The notes: a model not told the origin generated them from the letters alone. A stretch of DNA of 64,000 bases from Malania oleifera (GCF_029873635.1 NC_080421.1:1-64000); one strand, 5' to 3'; positions 1 through 12,069 are shown, numbered from the stretch's first letter. Numbers and translations are program-made.

Positions 1-706
1 GCATGAGGTGTGAGATAGCTATATATATGGATTAAATGTTGTGGTGTGTGTTGTGTTGTGGTGTGTGTATTGTGTGTGTGAGGGTATTTTTGTGTCGCAG
101 GAATCTCACAGTTGGTTACGTTGCTGCAATGAGGAGACGGCGGAGCAAGGATACTCGGGATAACTGGAGCTGTGGTGATCCGCAGTTGCCGAAGTGGCGT
201 GAGGGCAACTGGGGGACTCGCCGGGAGCAGGAGCCGGCTGAGAGTGGCTGGGAGCTTCGCCCTGAGCTGGGTTTGCTGGGAGCAGAATTGTTTGGCTCCT
301 GGAACTGTGCGGTTCAGGGATTTTTCGTCTGCTATTCTCGTGGGTGAAGACGACGCGAGGGTGGCTACGGCTGGATTCGCTGCAGAGATGAGGGCGATGG
401 CGTATCTGGTGGGGCAAGCCGTGCTGGAGAAAGATGGGCCGTGAAGTGAGGGGGGCGTCGGCGCGGTGCCCAGTTTGCTGGAACACGGTCATTGCCGAGG
501 ATCGTGAACAGATGGAAGCGAGACGACGCCAGGCTGGGCGGTGCAAGAGTTGGATAATGGCGACCCTGTGCTGGTGGCCGTGTGGGGTTATGAAGTCTCA
601 AGATGGATGTTGGCTGTTCCTCTCTCGCCGGTGAGATTGGAAGATGAAGAATAGAAAGGGGAGGTTTTTTTCTTTTCTTTCTTTTTTTGCTCTGCGCCCC
701 CCTTGA

Positions 707-715
707 CCTTTTATA
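707..715 (-). promoter_or_regulatory. LTR TATA box (3' LTR of the left-edge element)
   Basis: Minus strand reads TATAAAAGG, followed downstream by a G run and GCGCAG. The same TATA plus GGGGGGCGCA arrangement occurs in the Tat-type LTRs at 12070-12078, 14681-14699 and 17401-17417, so it is probably the conserved core promoter of this LTR group. Confidence 0.55.
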
Positions 716-1011
716 ACAAAAAATTCCCCTCAAAACCCTAGCTAAATACTAAATAATAATAATAATAAAATAGAAGTAAAAAACAAAATAAGTAATAATA
801 ATAATACTAATGATCATATACAATAATAATAATAAGTCTAACAAAGACATAAATAAATAAATAGAATACATAATAATAATCGTAATATAAAGGTAAACAT
901 CACTAAATTAAATCATGTCAATACTACTGAAAACTACTACTAATCTCATAATAATAATAATACTAACAATAAGAATACACACATATACTAGAAATAAAAA
1001 TCACGTAAACT

Positions 1012-1250
1012 TCCTCCTCCTCCTCCCCCTCCTCCGGCTCCTCCCGCCACTCCTCCTCCTCCTCATCCTCTCCTCTCCTCCTCCTCCTCCTCTCCTCCTC
1101 CTCCTCCGCTGCGTGCCCCTTCCTCCGCCTCCTCCTCTCAGCCCTCCTCCTCCTCCTCCTCCCCTCCTCCTCCTCCTCCTCTCCCCTCCCCCTCCTACTC
1201 CTCCTCTTCCCTCCCTTCTTGGGACTGGGTCCCCCCTGCGGGTGTCCCCC
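1012..1250. other. CCT-rich tract, A-to-C rewritten copy of an AAT microsatellite
   Basis: The tract is built of CTC/CCT triplets. When A is replaced by C in the homologous AAT tract of the other LTR (about 12370-12561), the two match in order, including the interruptions and the LTR terminus. The substitution is one-directional and limited to this tract. An assembly or base-calling artefact is the simplest explanation. Confidence 0.65.
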
Positions 1251-1409
1251 GCTGCCCGCGCTTGGGAGAGCGTGGCTGCCATAAAAGTAAGAGCCCTCCT
1301 AACGTTTTTGAGGCAACCAGCCTGCATAGATAAAAGACCTGATTTTGGACGCAGGCCCATGAATCGGAGAGACCAAAATGATTTGTGACAACCGATTTTG
1401 GCATGTATG

Positions 1410-1650
1410 CTTGGCGCACATGAGAATGACTTGCGTCGGTGTAGGGAACCCACGAGCATAGTTCATCACGAACGGTGCTTGCACCGGGTGTAGGAACCCA
1501 CTATAGTGCACGAAGGTGACTTGGCACCAGGTGTGGAACCCGGGCTCATGTTCACGTAGGATACTTTTGTTGCATCGGTGTAGAACCCGAGCTATAGTTT
1601 CACGAGGGGTGACTTGCACCGGGTATAGGAACCCGAGCTATAGTTCTTGA
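1410..1650. repeat. about 47-bp degenerate tandem repeat, about 5 copies
   Basis: Repeated block built on a core like TTGCACCGGGTGTAGGAACC followed by a GAGCTATAGTT-like tail. It lies between the 3' LTR and the longer 23-bp array, within the 3' untranslated part of the minus-strand element. Confidence 0.7.
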
Positions 1651-3020
1651 AGGGTCAATAAGGTGGGACCAGTGAATGGTCATAAGAATGGGACCGTGAT
1701 AGGTCAATAGAATGAGACCGTGATAGGTCAATAAGGTGGGACGCGAAGGGTCAATAAGGTAAGGACCGTGATGGGTCAATAAGGTGGGACCGCAAAAGGG
1801 TCAATAAGAATGGGACCCTGATAGGTTAATAAGAATTGAGACCATGATAGGTCAATAAGGTGGGACCGCGAAGGGTCATAAGGGTGAGACCCTCGATGGA
1901 TCAATAAGAATGGGACCATGAATAGGTTAATAGAATGAGACCATTATCGGTCAATAAGGTGTGGACCGCGAAGGGTCAATAAGGTGGGACGCGATTGGGT
2001 CAATAATAATGGGACCGCGATGGGTCAATAAGAAATGGGACCTTGGATAGGTCCAATAAGAATGAGACCATGATAGGTCAATAAGGTGGGACCGCGAAGG
2101 GTCAATAAGGTGGGACCATGAGGGGTCAATAAGAATGGGACCGTGATAAATCAATAAGGTGGGATCATGAAGGGTCAATAAGATGAGACCACGATGGGTC
2201 AATAAGAATGGGATCGTGATAGGTCAATAAGGTGGGACCGCAATGGGTCAATAAGAATAGGACCGTGATAGGTCAATAAGGTGGGACCGCAATTGGTCAA
2301 TAAGATGGGACCGTGATAGGTCATAAGGTGGGCCCGCAATGGATCAATTTGATGGGACCGTTATAGGTCAATAAGGTGGGACCGCATGGGTCATAAGAAT
2401 AGGGACCGCGAATGGTCAATAGGTGGGACCGCAATGGGTCAATAAGAATAGGACCGTGATAGGTCCAATAGTTGGACCCGCAATGCAGTCAATAAGAATA
2501 GGACCGTGATAGGTCAATAAGGTGGGACCGCCAAGGGTCAATAAGATGGGACCGTGATAGGTCAATAAGGTGGACCGCAATGGGTCATAAGAATAGGACC
2601 GGATAGGTCAATAAGGGTGGGATCGCGAAGGGTCAATAAGATGGGACCGTGATAGGTCAATAAGGTGGGACCGCAATGGGTCATAAGATGGGGATCGTGA
2701 TAGGTCAATAAGGTGGGACCGCAATGGGTCAATAAGCTAGGACCGCGAAGGATCAATAAGGTGGGACCGCAATGGGTCAATAAGAATAGGACCGTGATAG
2801 GTCAATAAGGTGGGACCGCAATGGGTCAATAAGAATAGGACCGTGATAGTCAATAGGTGGGGACCCGCGAATGGTCAATAAGATGGGACCGTGATAGGTC
2901 AATAAGGTGGGACCGCAATGGGTCAATAAGATGGGACCACAAAGGGTCAATAAGCATGGACTGCGATGGGTCAATAAAGTGGACCGCGATGGGTCAATAA
3001 GAGTGGACCGCGATGGGTCA
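1650..3020. repeat. about 23-bp tandem array (GGTCAATAAG...GGGACCG units)
   Basis: Some 1.4 kb of head-to-tail units combining GGTCAATAAG with GTGGGACCGCAATG or AATGGGACCGTGATA variants, giving a loose two-unit (about 45-bp) rhythm. It lies between gag and the 3' LTR of the minus-strand element. Tat/Ogre elements are known to carry tandem repeats in their 3' untranslated region that can seed satellite DNA; the position here fits. Open frames over it are repeat artefacts. Confidence 0.9.
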
Positions 3021-5953
3021 AATAAAAGTGAATAAGATAATCAGAATAATTTGGATGAAACTGCCTCTCATGAATGAGGTTAATCAAGAAAGCTTGAGGT
3101 GATCCAACATCTCGATTTCGTCGTGAACAACACCAATTTTGGATGTGGGGTCGATGCCCTAATTTAAGGTAGATGATCAATTTGGACCAGGGAAATGGCT
3201 ACTTTGTATAGGGGATGATGAATAGGGTACGAAGTCTTGAGATTTTCTGGAAAGTGTCCTCAAGCATAGGGCTCAGAATTATTCCATTGGGGATTATCAA
3301 TCGGGAATGAAAACATGAGTTTCTTTGGCTGTCTTTTAGATACGCTCTTGAGACTCAACAACCAAGGGGTCAACTGCCACAGTTTCAAAGTATGTAATCT
3401 GTGCATTGGGCCAGCCGCCCCAATTTCAAATACGTCTAGACCAGAATGGCTCTATCAATGAGGCAAAGAATTATTCAAAAGTTATTCAACCAGGCAAGTG
3501 TGATTGAATAGTGCTCTATTGCTATATGTATGTATGTTGCTACCTAAGATGCTAGAATGCAGTGAAATGTTGTTCTGTGTGCATAGTGAGGCGTGAATGC
3601 AAAGATGTATGCATATTGAATGAGATGCCCTTTATATTTTCTTTCTTATGCAATGCATAAAATGTATGGTAATGAATGAAATGCATGGTAATGAATGAAA
3701 TGCATGGTAATGCATGAATCTTTTCTCCTTCCAACATGCTTGTAATCAACAACCCAATCTATGATCTTGGGTGTGCCTGCTGATTCTGGCCATGTTTCAA
3801 ATTCCAAAAGGCACTCAAAATCTGCCCTAGTGTTTACATGCCACTGGTCATGACCCTGCTTTTGACTTTGATTCTATCCTGAAAGCTCTTGAATTTGCTC
3901 CAATGAACTCAAAAATTGCCTAGTTTTGATCCTCATCCACTGATATTGGCTATGTTTTCATCATGCACTCTGATATGACGGCATCGGAATTAGTCCAAAC
4001 AAAACTCAACCCAAAATCTGCCCCATTTACCATCGTTTGTTACTGATATTAGCTTCAAATTTGGCTTCGACACTAGGGCACCCAAATCAGCGTCACTGGA
4101 ACTCAACATGGAGTTTGCATCATTTTGGTACATCTGTAACTATTCTTGACCATTTTACCTGTCTTTCACAAGGATCATCTTTTGGCGAATGTGTCCGTGA
4201 TTAAGCCCTTTTGACCATCCGTCCTCCTTTTGGAGCTTTTGAAGAATGGAATTTTTTCCTTTTTTTTTTTTGATGGAGGAATGAGTGATGAATGATCATG
4301 CATTTAGGACATCAACTTGCTAAATCAAAAGGCCATATGCACAAAATAGATGTTTTACCGTGTTTACATGCTATTTCAACGGAAAATTTCATACCAGTAT
4401 TCGAGAGCCCTAATGATGATGGTGCTAACTTTTCGAACTGAATAACTGATTTTCTTCTTTCACCAATTGCCCCAGTTTCATTGGGGGACTATTCTTCTAC
4501 CTTGTTCTGCCGTGAAACCATTAAGAACCTCTTGTTTAATGGTTGCCCCTAGTTCAGCCAAGTCCGACCAATGTTTTGATCTCAAGATGGTCTTTAAGAC
4601 TCGGGACGAAACGTAGGCTGAGGGATACAGGTTTTCAGAATAAAAGGAAAACTAAGGCTCAAAAATCCCATCCCATAATGATGTTTTATGCTCCAAGTTT
4701 GAATTGAGGCACTTACAAGATATTGACCGAACTTGTCATTTGGACAAGTTGCCTACGTACCCTTTCAGGATCAGGTCATTACGTAGTTCAGACACAATAT
4801 TGCGTCTGACAAATCATTTGATACAATAATGTATACCAATCTAGTCAGGACTTTCATTTGGACTGTAATGCAGGCTAGGGTTTGGGTTAAAGAAGAAAAG
4901 AGTTAAATAAGGCTCAAAATCGTCGAGTTTATCAAGGGTAATTTGGTCAAAGATCACATGTGTAGTATGTCCCTTATTTTTCTTTCTTCTTCCTTTTCTT
5001 CTTCCTTCTCTTTTATCGCAACTTTTGCTTTTCCTTTTATGAAGGAATCTTAACTTCATTTTCATTTGAATTCCATTTGGGACTGATTTTTTTTTTTTTT
5101 TTTTTTAAACTGCCACAGTGTGGGGTGTGATCCTTTGACGGGTTAATCAATAAATGAATTTTTCAGGCTCAAAAGGGCTTGCAAGAGATTTCTTCTTTGA
5201 ATTTCTTTTGGGTAGCGGAAAAAGGGTCTGCCATCATTTCGATAGCCCATTGTTGTCTCATATGACTTGCCAAACGCTAGGAGACCCAACCCAGGTTAAC
5301 TTTTTGGTGAACTGGCTTTTAAGAAAAGACTAGTTTAACATTTAGGCTCAACTTGGTTAACAATTGGTAAATCAATATTTGGTTCTTTTTAGGGATAACT
5401 GGTCGGCCAAAGATGGCCATCTATCATTCGATCAAAACTTGATTAGCGGACTGACATGAGATTCATGGAACCAACATATATTTTACTGAGGCTTTCAGAA
5501 CTTCTTCGCAGTATTTGAACTCATCGAGTGACGAACATTGTTTCATCTTCCTTTATTTTCGTCTTGTAGCTTGAATTTTTCATAACTAACACCTGCTTTT
5601 GGTTCATGAATACTGGTATTTTATCTTCCTTATCTTAGCAAGAAACACAAGTAAACAAAATTTTGGGCATTGAACTCTCGATGCAAGTGATATACGAAAA
5701 TGCATAATTTCATTTCTTTGATAGAAAAGGAAACTTCGGAGACAAAACCGTTAATAAATTGCAACCAAAGAAAGAGGAAAACAAAAGAAAATAAAAGCAT
5801 CCTTGAAGGGGGCGAACAATCAAAAGCTTGCCACTTGTATTTCTCTGTTTCCATGGTCAAAAAGTAAACCCATTTATTCCGACTATATGCGGAATATCTC
5901 TGGTTCAAAACTTGTTGTACTTCTTTGATTGATCTGAACTTCAAAATATTCTT
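3021..5953 (-). other. non-coding internal region of the gag-only element
   Basis: Lies downstream of gag on the minus strand, where an autonomous element would encode protease, RT, RNase H and integrase. I find no such motifs on either strand, only short open frames. CCCCAGTTTCA-like and CTGCCACAGT phrases recur, suggesting old duplications. It looks like non-coding filler in a non-autonomous element rather than recently disabled pol. Confidence 0.6.
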
Positions 5954-7393
5954 TTAATGTTGCACAACAGGCTCCTCCACATCAATTGCCAATAGACCCA
6001 AATCTCTTAAGGTTTGTACTTTATGCTTGAAATGCCAACATTTTTCGATTGAATGACCTATTGCCCAAGAATGATACTCGCATTGAGCATTTGGGTCGTA
6101 CCACCTTGGGAAAGGGGATTGTAGCAACAATCCTGGTATTGGTGCAACCATTTTAATTTCCACCAATTGCGGGAACAATTCTGCATATGTCATCAGAATA
6201 GGTTGAACTTCTTTTCTCTTTCTTTCCATTAGGGAGCTCCCTCCCGTGTCCTGAACATTCAGCTGCCTTGAAATAGGTTTAGGTCTGAAGGAAACTGCTT
6301 GGGGTTGCGCACCTGAATGCACTATCTGATGTACTGTGGGCTTGTAGGCAAAATTCTTATTTGTCCACCGGGTTTTACCCTCTTGGTAATGATGCCCCTG
6401 AATCATCTGTGCTTCCTCGTCTTTCTTCCTCTTACTCGGGTCAGTTTCTGCATCACCACTTTTGGTTCTTCCGACTTTGATGGCCGTTTCAATTATCTCT
6501 CCAGTAGCAACAATATCCATAAAGTCATGTGGGGTTGCCCCTAGGAGATGCCCGAAGTAGGGATCTTTCAATGTATTCACGAATAGGGAGATAGCCTCCC
6601 TATCTTCCACTGGGGGGCTCACTTGGATGGACATGTCCCTCCATCTATATGCATATTCTCTGAATGTTTCATTAGGTTTCATTTGCATGCTTTGTAAGGT
6701 CATGCGATCAGGTGCCATTTCTATCACGTGGCGGTACTGAGCTATGAAGGAATTTGCCAGATCTTTCCAAGTACGAATTCGAGCTCGATCCTGCTGAATG
6801 TACCATCTGATAGCTGCTCCAGTCAAACTATCTTGGAAGCAATGCATCATCAACCTTTCATCGTCAGTATGTGCAGCCATTTTTTGGCAATACAGGCGCA
6901 GGTGGGTCCGAGGACAGTGGGTCCCATCGAATTTTTTAAAATCCGGCAACTTGAATTTTGGCGGCAAAGTGACCTTTGGTACTAGGCAAAGGTCATTAGG
7001 GTCAACGGAGTCAAATGTATTATACCCTTCAATTGCTTTCAAGCGTTCCTCCAATACATCACAACGACGCTCAGACTCAGATCTATTTATCCCCATATCA
7101 AGAGTTGCTAAGGGGGAAGCCCCTGCCACTGGAAACCCTTGTGCTGGCATAGTTGGGATAAATGGAGGCATATCTGGCATTGGATCCCCCATGACGCCCG
7201 GTGGTGGAGCTGATGTTTGTCCATGATTTAGGATGAACCCTGGAGGATGAGTAGGGTCTATATCTGTTTCAGAATCATTTTGTACCGCTTTTCCTTTGTT
7301 CATCAACAATTCCATAATTTTACTCATTTTTTCAATCAATTCTTCCTGTCCTTGTTCTATGCCCAGGACTCTACCTTCCAATTGTTCACTCAT
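5954..7393 (-). CDS. gag: Gag polyprotein of a Tat/Ogre-like Ty3/gypsy retrotransposon
   Basis: A 479-residue uninterrupted frame. Residues about 1-35 are a charged helical start (MSEQLEGRVLGIEQGQEEL), then a Pro-rich linker. The retrotransposon gag core spans roughly 150-300 and includes the phrases AAIRWYIQQ, FIAQYRH, FREYAYRWRDM and EAISLFVNTL. The C-terminal end has a Cys/His segment (CEYHSWAIGHSIEKCWHFKHKVQ) and the LRDLGLLAI phrase typical of Tat/Athila-type Gag. It would form virus-like particles packaging the element RNA. It starts about 2.4 kb downstream of the primer-binding site, with a 118-bp repeat array in the leader. The frame is intact while no pol follows, so the element is probably non-autonomous but still encodes particles. 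The family call is by eye; Athila is the alternative. Confidence 0.88.
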   Translation of the reverse strand: MSEQLEGRVLGIEQGQEELIEKMSKIMELLMNKGKAVQNDSETDIDPTHPPGFILNHGQTSAPPPGVMGDPMPDMPPFIPTMPAQGFPVAGASPLATLDMGINRSESERRCDVLEERLKAIEGYNTFDSVDPNDLCLVPKVTLPPKFKLPDFKKFDGTHCPRTHLRLYCQKMAAHTDDERLMMHCFQDSLTGAAIRWYIQQDRARIRTWKDLANSFIAQYRHVIEMAPDRMTLQSMQMKPNETFREYAYRWRDMSIQVSPPVEDREAISLFVNTLKDPYFGHLLGATPHDFMDIVATGEIIETAIKVGRTKSGDAETDPSKRKKDEEAQMIQGHHYQEGKTRWTNKNFAYKPTVHQIVHSGAQPQAVSFRPKPISRQLNVQDTGGSSLMERKRKEVQPILMTYAELFPQLVEIKMVAPIPGLLLQSPFPRWYDPNAQCEYHSWAIGHSIEKCWHFKHKVQTLRDLGLLAIDVEEPVVQH

Positions 7394-7580
7394 TTCTTTT
7401 GCCCTTCTCCTGGTATTGTATTGATGGGTGACAGTCTCAATGTTGCTTGCTCAGACGAATTCTGTGGCTAGGCACTGCAAACCAAAACCTTCCCTTTTTA
7501 GAATCGTGAATGCATGATTATGTAAGGCATGAATGTGTGAGTATCTAATGCATGACCATAAGATGTAATAAATGTTGGTG

Positions 7581-8395
7581 CATGGATGTAACTAGTGCAA
7601 TTACACATACAAATAGAGATATGACCATGCATGTGACCTATCGTGCATGATTATGCGTGAAATTATGCATGAATGCATGGATGCAATGAATGTTTGTGCA
7701 TGGATGTAACTAGTCCAATTACACATACAAATAGAGATATGAACATGCATGTGACCTATCGGGCATGATTATGTGTGGAATTATGCATGAATGCATTAAT
7801 GCAATGAATGTTTGTGAATGGATGCAACTAGTGCAATTACACATACAAATAGAGATATGACCATGCATATGACCTATCGTGCATGATTATGCGTGAAATT
7901 ATGCATGAATGCATGGATGCAATGAATGTTTGTGCATGGATGTAACTAGTCCAATTTACACATACAAATAGAGATATGAACATGCATGTGACCTATCGTG
8001 CATAATTATGTGTGAAATTATGCATGAATGCATGGATACAATGAATTTTGTGCATGGATGTAACTAGTGCAATTACACATACCAATAGAAATATGACCAT
8101 GCATGTGACCTATCGGGCATGATTATGTGTGGAATTATGCATGAATGCATTAATGCAATGAATGTTTGTGCATGGATGTAACTAGTGCAATTACACATAC
8201 AAATAGAGATATGACCATGCATGTGACCTATCGTGCATGATTATGCGTGAAATTATGCATGAATGCATGGATGCAATGAATGTTTGTGCATGGATGTAAC
8301 TAGTCCAATTACACATACAAATAGAGATATGAACATGCATGTGACCTATCGTGCATAATTATGTGTGAAATTATGCATGAATGCATGGATGCAAC
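7581..8395. repeat. 118-bp tandem array, 7 units with higher-order structure
   Basis: The phrase CATGGATGTAACTAGT (or a one-base variant) recurs at 7581, 7699, 7817, 7935, 8053, 8171 and 8289, exactly 118 bp apart. Variant positions mark unit types in the order a-b-a-c-b-a-c, so units 2-4 and 5-7 form a 354-bp duplicated block. The array lies in the leader between the primer-binding site and gag. Units are rich in ATGCAT and GCATGAATGCATG. Confidence 0.95.
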
Positions 8396-9817
8396 GTAAC
8401 CTAACTAACTACTTTGTCAGCATTCTAGGAAAAGTTCCACTAATGAGAGATTTCAAGATTAAGACAATCACAATTTCAATTCAATTCTTCCCTCAATCGG
8501 TTCATGTATCTCAGATTTTATGAAGGGTCAAATTATGATCTGAGGTTGGGGTTGACCTAGGTTGGTCAACCCGTTGGATTTGTTCAGTGCGGACTTGTGG
8601 ACTTTAGTGTGCACTTGGGCCTTAAGTATTTTAAAATATGGGCTTCAATATATTTCATGATGGGATCAAGCCCTAGTTTTAAAAGGATTTAGGCTTGGAT
8701 TGTTTAGAAAATATTGGCCCAGATTTTTAGGGTAATAGGGCCAAAGACCATTTTTGAAATCTAAATTCGACCCATTTCGAAAATCAGGCCTGGGCCGAGT
8801 TTTTACTTAAGAAAAGGTTGGGCCTATACTTGTTATTTCTCAAAAAATTGGGCCCGAATTATTTGAAAAGGGTTGGGCCGATCCTTATTTTAAAATAGTT
8901 AGGCCAAGTGCTTCATTTTGAAAGGATGGGCCTTTGTCTCATTACTGGGCTTTTTCTGAATACCGACTAAGTAGTATGTAAGTCTAAAATGGATGCAGAA
9001 TGCATGGTATAATACAAGGTATTTCACAACATATATACAATAGACGGTATGTGGATAAGGATGTCCCAACCCAGGGTAGGTATGTATATACAGGGTTCTT
9101 CATGGTTCTATCCTTGTTAAGGAAGACTATAGACAAGTATGTGTGGGTAGGCTCTAACCCTATTGACAAAAGGTCCCCAGTTTGGAATTCTATCCTCCCC
9201 CATTGGGGTCCGGATAAAACCCGTACTGAGTGGAGTGGTTCGTGGGTCCCATCAAGCTCTGCCACGAAGGGACTGACGCTATTACACTCCTATCTAGTCC
9301 TAGTAAGGAAAGCTCGGGTATAGAGCGTGAAAGTGTGTGAATTTAAATTTTAATTTAATCCCACTATCCCCACATTTATTCACATGTTATAAACAATATG
9401 GAAATAAGATATCTACCATTAATATATATATATATATTCAAAAGATAAGGAAACACAATATATGCAATTAATATGTTTATTCACAAAAAATTTGGAAACA
9501 AAAGAATAAGGAAACAAAATATTTACGATTAATATACAAAATATCTATAATTAATATGTTTATTCACAATATCTACAATTAATATGCTTATTCAAAATAT
9601 TTAGAAACAAAATATCTACAATTAATGCTCAACAAATTAGGAAACAAAATATTTTTAATTAATTGAGGTCATTTACAAATTATGGAAGTAAAATATTTAC
9701 AATTAAGTAAAGTTATTTACAAATTACAATATTTACAAAATGAGGAGTAATCAAAAGATTTAATAAATTTAAACTTGGGATAATTTCTAATTAATTAATG
9801 GCTCGACTCTCTAATCA
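8396..9817 (-). other. untranslated leader of the Tat/Ogre-like element
   Basis: Non-coding sequence between the primer-binding site and the 118-bp array. The 8540-8960 part repeats the phrase TTGGGCC/GGGCC many times. The 9350-9780 part is AT-rich with recurring AATATTTACAATTAAT-like phrases. No conserved protein is visible on either strand. Confidence 0.6.
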
Positions 9818-9835
9818 TCCCCAGCGGAGTCGCCA
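9818..9835 (-). promoter_or_regulatory. primer-binding site of the Tat/Ogre-like element
   Basis: Minus strand reads TGGCGACTCCGCTGGGGA three bases after the CA end of the 5' LTR, the expected place and TGG start for a tRNA-complementary primer site. Ogre elements are reported to use tRNA-Arg; this sequence is compatible, but I have not matched it to a tRNA here. Confidence 0.85.
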
Positions 9836-9838
9836 AGC

Positions 9839-10275
9839 TGTCGCGACGTCCCGGGAGCGCGTGTGCCCCGAGCGGCGAAATTAAAAATCAATTTTAATAT
9901 GGTGTGGAAAAACATGGATGTTGGAGTCGCCACTAACCTTTAGTGCGGTTAGAACACATGATTACTACCCCGTTAGGGGTAGAATCAGTCTACATTACCA
10001 GAGTTGGGGTCGGGAGTTCGGTTACGCGAGGGGAAGGTACTAGCACCCCCTACGCGCCCGTTCTTACGAACGGTACCTAATTAATTTGAAATTATCCCTA
10101 AGTTAATCTAATAATTCTTCAAATTACTCCTATTTTATGAATTTATAAATAAATGTGAAAAATAAATAAATAAATAAATATAATATATACATATATAATC
10201 CCTCAGAGCTTAGGGTACGTGATGCCCAAAGGCTAATACCCCTTGCAATTAAATCATAGGGATTAAAAATCAAGA
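9839..10275 (-). repeat. conserved 3' block of Tat-type LTRs
   Basis: This block is closely shared with 12562-12965 and, inverted, with about 19200-19642. It includes AACGGGCGCGTAGGGGGTGC, AACCGAACTCCCG and the GGCGACTCC phrase. The surrounding LTR middles differ strongly, so this block evolves far more slowly, suggesting a packaging, polyadenylation or reverse-transcription role. Confidence 0.75.
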
Positions 10276-10319
10276 AAATATTTTATCAAAATATATACTA
10301 TAGTGCATATGAAGCCAAA

Positions 10320-10690
10320 TAACGAAAACACCAAAAATAGTGATAATAATATAAATAATGATAAAAATGATAATATTGATAAATAATACTAGTAATAATA
10401 ATACTAATATTAGGAGTAATAATAATAAATACCATAGTGATAACAACAATAGTAATGATGATAATAATAATAATGAATAACAATAGTAGTAATAATAATA
10501 AGTAATACAATAATGATAATAATGATAATAATAATAATAATAACAAAAATATTAATAGTAATAATAATAATATGGTTAATAAATAATAATAATAATAATA
10601 ATAACAATAATAACAATAGGGATAATGATAACAATATTAGTAAACTAATAATAATGATAATAATAATATGCATATCTTGACAATAGAACA
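10320..10690. repeat. AAT/ATAATG microsatellite tract in the 5' LTR
   Basis: Dense imperfect AAT and ATGATA repeats. Long Ile/Leu/Tyr or Asn open frames across it are repeat artefacts. Confidence 0.85.
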
Positions 10691-11376
10691 CTTACCTTAA
10701 TATGAACACACAATCAATACATATAGAAACAAAATTATCAAAAATAAGGAAACAATCTACTCATCAAGTTATGGAAACCAAGTAGCCCTAGAATCAAGGG
10801 ATAACTATACAAGAGTAAGCAAATAGATAAATTATGGAAACAGTTTAAAAGCTAACATTAATATGTAAATATTTAACAAAACCACTAAATGGGAAATTGT
10901 GGAAATAAATCAAACCAAAAATTGGTGTACAACCCTAAAAATTAATATGCTATGTAACATTGCCTTTTTAATAGTAGTATACTAATATTACAATGATGAT
11001 AATAATAACATACAAATTATAATGATATAGATGATAATAACATAAATATTCTTATAATATGATAACAATTTAAGTAATAATGTACAAGCAATATAATACT
11101 AATACAATCAATATGATAACCATGCCAATAATAGACAAACAATAGAATATCAATACTAATAAAATCAATATGATAATCACAATACTAATAACAATGCTCA
11201 AACAATATAGTAATTTTGCAAATAATTGAATACAAACAATGTAACAATATTACTAATGATAAAATGTAAATAATGATATTAATACTAATAATAATATAGG
11301 AACAGTAATAATAATATAGTCAAATGTAGAATACATAGGTATATATATGTACATATATATTAACATTAACACTAAA

Positions 11377-11383
<7 letters not shown>

Positions 11384-11438
<55 letters not shown>
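11384..11438. repeat. (TA)n(TG)n compound microsatellite
   Basis: A run of TA followed directly by TG repeats, adjoining the GC-rich island of the LTR. A GT-rich counterpart stands at the same place in the left-edge LTR copy (40-80) and in the next LTR (13855-13895). Confidence 0.9.
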
Positions 11439-11441
<3 letters not shown>

Positions 11442-12069
11442 TGTTGTGTGTGCAGGAATCTCACAGTGGGTTACTGTTGCTGGCAATGATGGAGGACGGC
11501 GGGGAGCAAGGATACTCGGGGATGAACTGGAGCTGTGGTGATCCGCAGTTGCCGGAGCTGGGCGTGAGGGCACTGTGGGATCTCGCCGGGAGCAGGAGCC
11601 GGCTGAGGAGTGGCTGGGAGCTTCGCCGTTGGAGCTGGGTTGCTGGGAGCAAGAGTGTTGGCCTCCTGGAACTGGTGCGGTGCAGGGATTGTCGTCTGCT
11701 ATTCTCGTGGGTGAAGATGACGGCGAGGTTGGGCTCGGCTGGAGTTCGCTGCAGAGGATGGAGGGCGATGGCGTGATCTGGTGGGGCAGCCGTGCTGGAG
11801 AAGATGGCCGTGAAGTGAGGGGGGCGTCGGCGACGGTGCCAGTTGCTGGAACAAGGTCTGGCCGAGGAGTCGTGAACAGATGGAAGAGAGACGACGCCAG
11901 GCTGCGGTGCAGAGTTGGGATATGGCGACCCTGTGCTGGTGGCCGTGTGGGGTTTATGAAGGCGAAGATGGGATGTGGCTGTGCGCTCTCTCGCCGGTGA
12001 GATGGAAGATGAGATAGAAGAGGGGAGGGTTTTTCTTTTCTTTCTTTTTTTGCTCTGCGCCCCCCTTGA

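Larger units (their letters stand above)
1..1250 (-). mobile_element. 3' LTR (partial) of a Tat/Ogre-like Ty3/gypsy retrotransposon
   Basis: This stretch aligns over its whole length with 11390-12561, the 5' LTR of the same minus-strand element: GT-rich start, GC-rich island, TATA box, AAT-rich tract, then a degraded form of the LTR terminus GGTGTCTACA (here GGTGTCCCCC, ending near 1250). In minus orientation it is the beginning of the 3' LTR, and the rest lies off the left edge. It differs from the 5' LTR by many single-base indels and by an A-to-C rewritten tract at 1012-1250. Identity as an LTR is firm; the exact right boundary is inferred from alignment. Confidence 0.8.

Noticed and set aside
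1951..3180. Series of MTHRGP/LLTHCGPTLL open frames, or a CRISPR-like array
   Set aside because: Direct translation of the 23-bp tandem array. Units are head to tail without unique spacers, and this is plant nuclear DNA.
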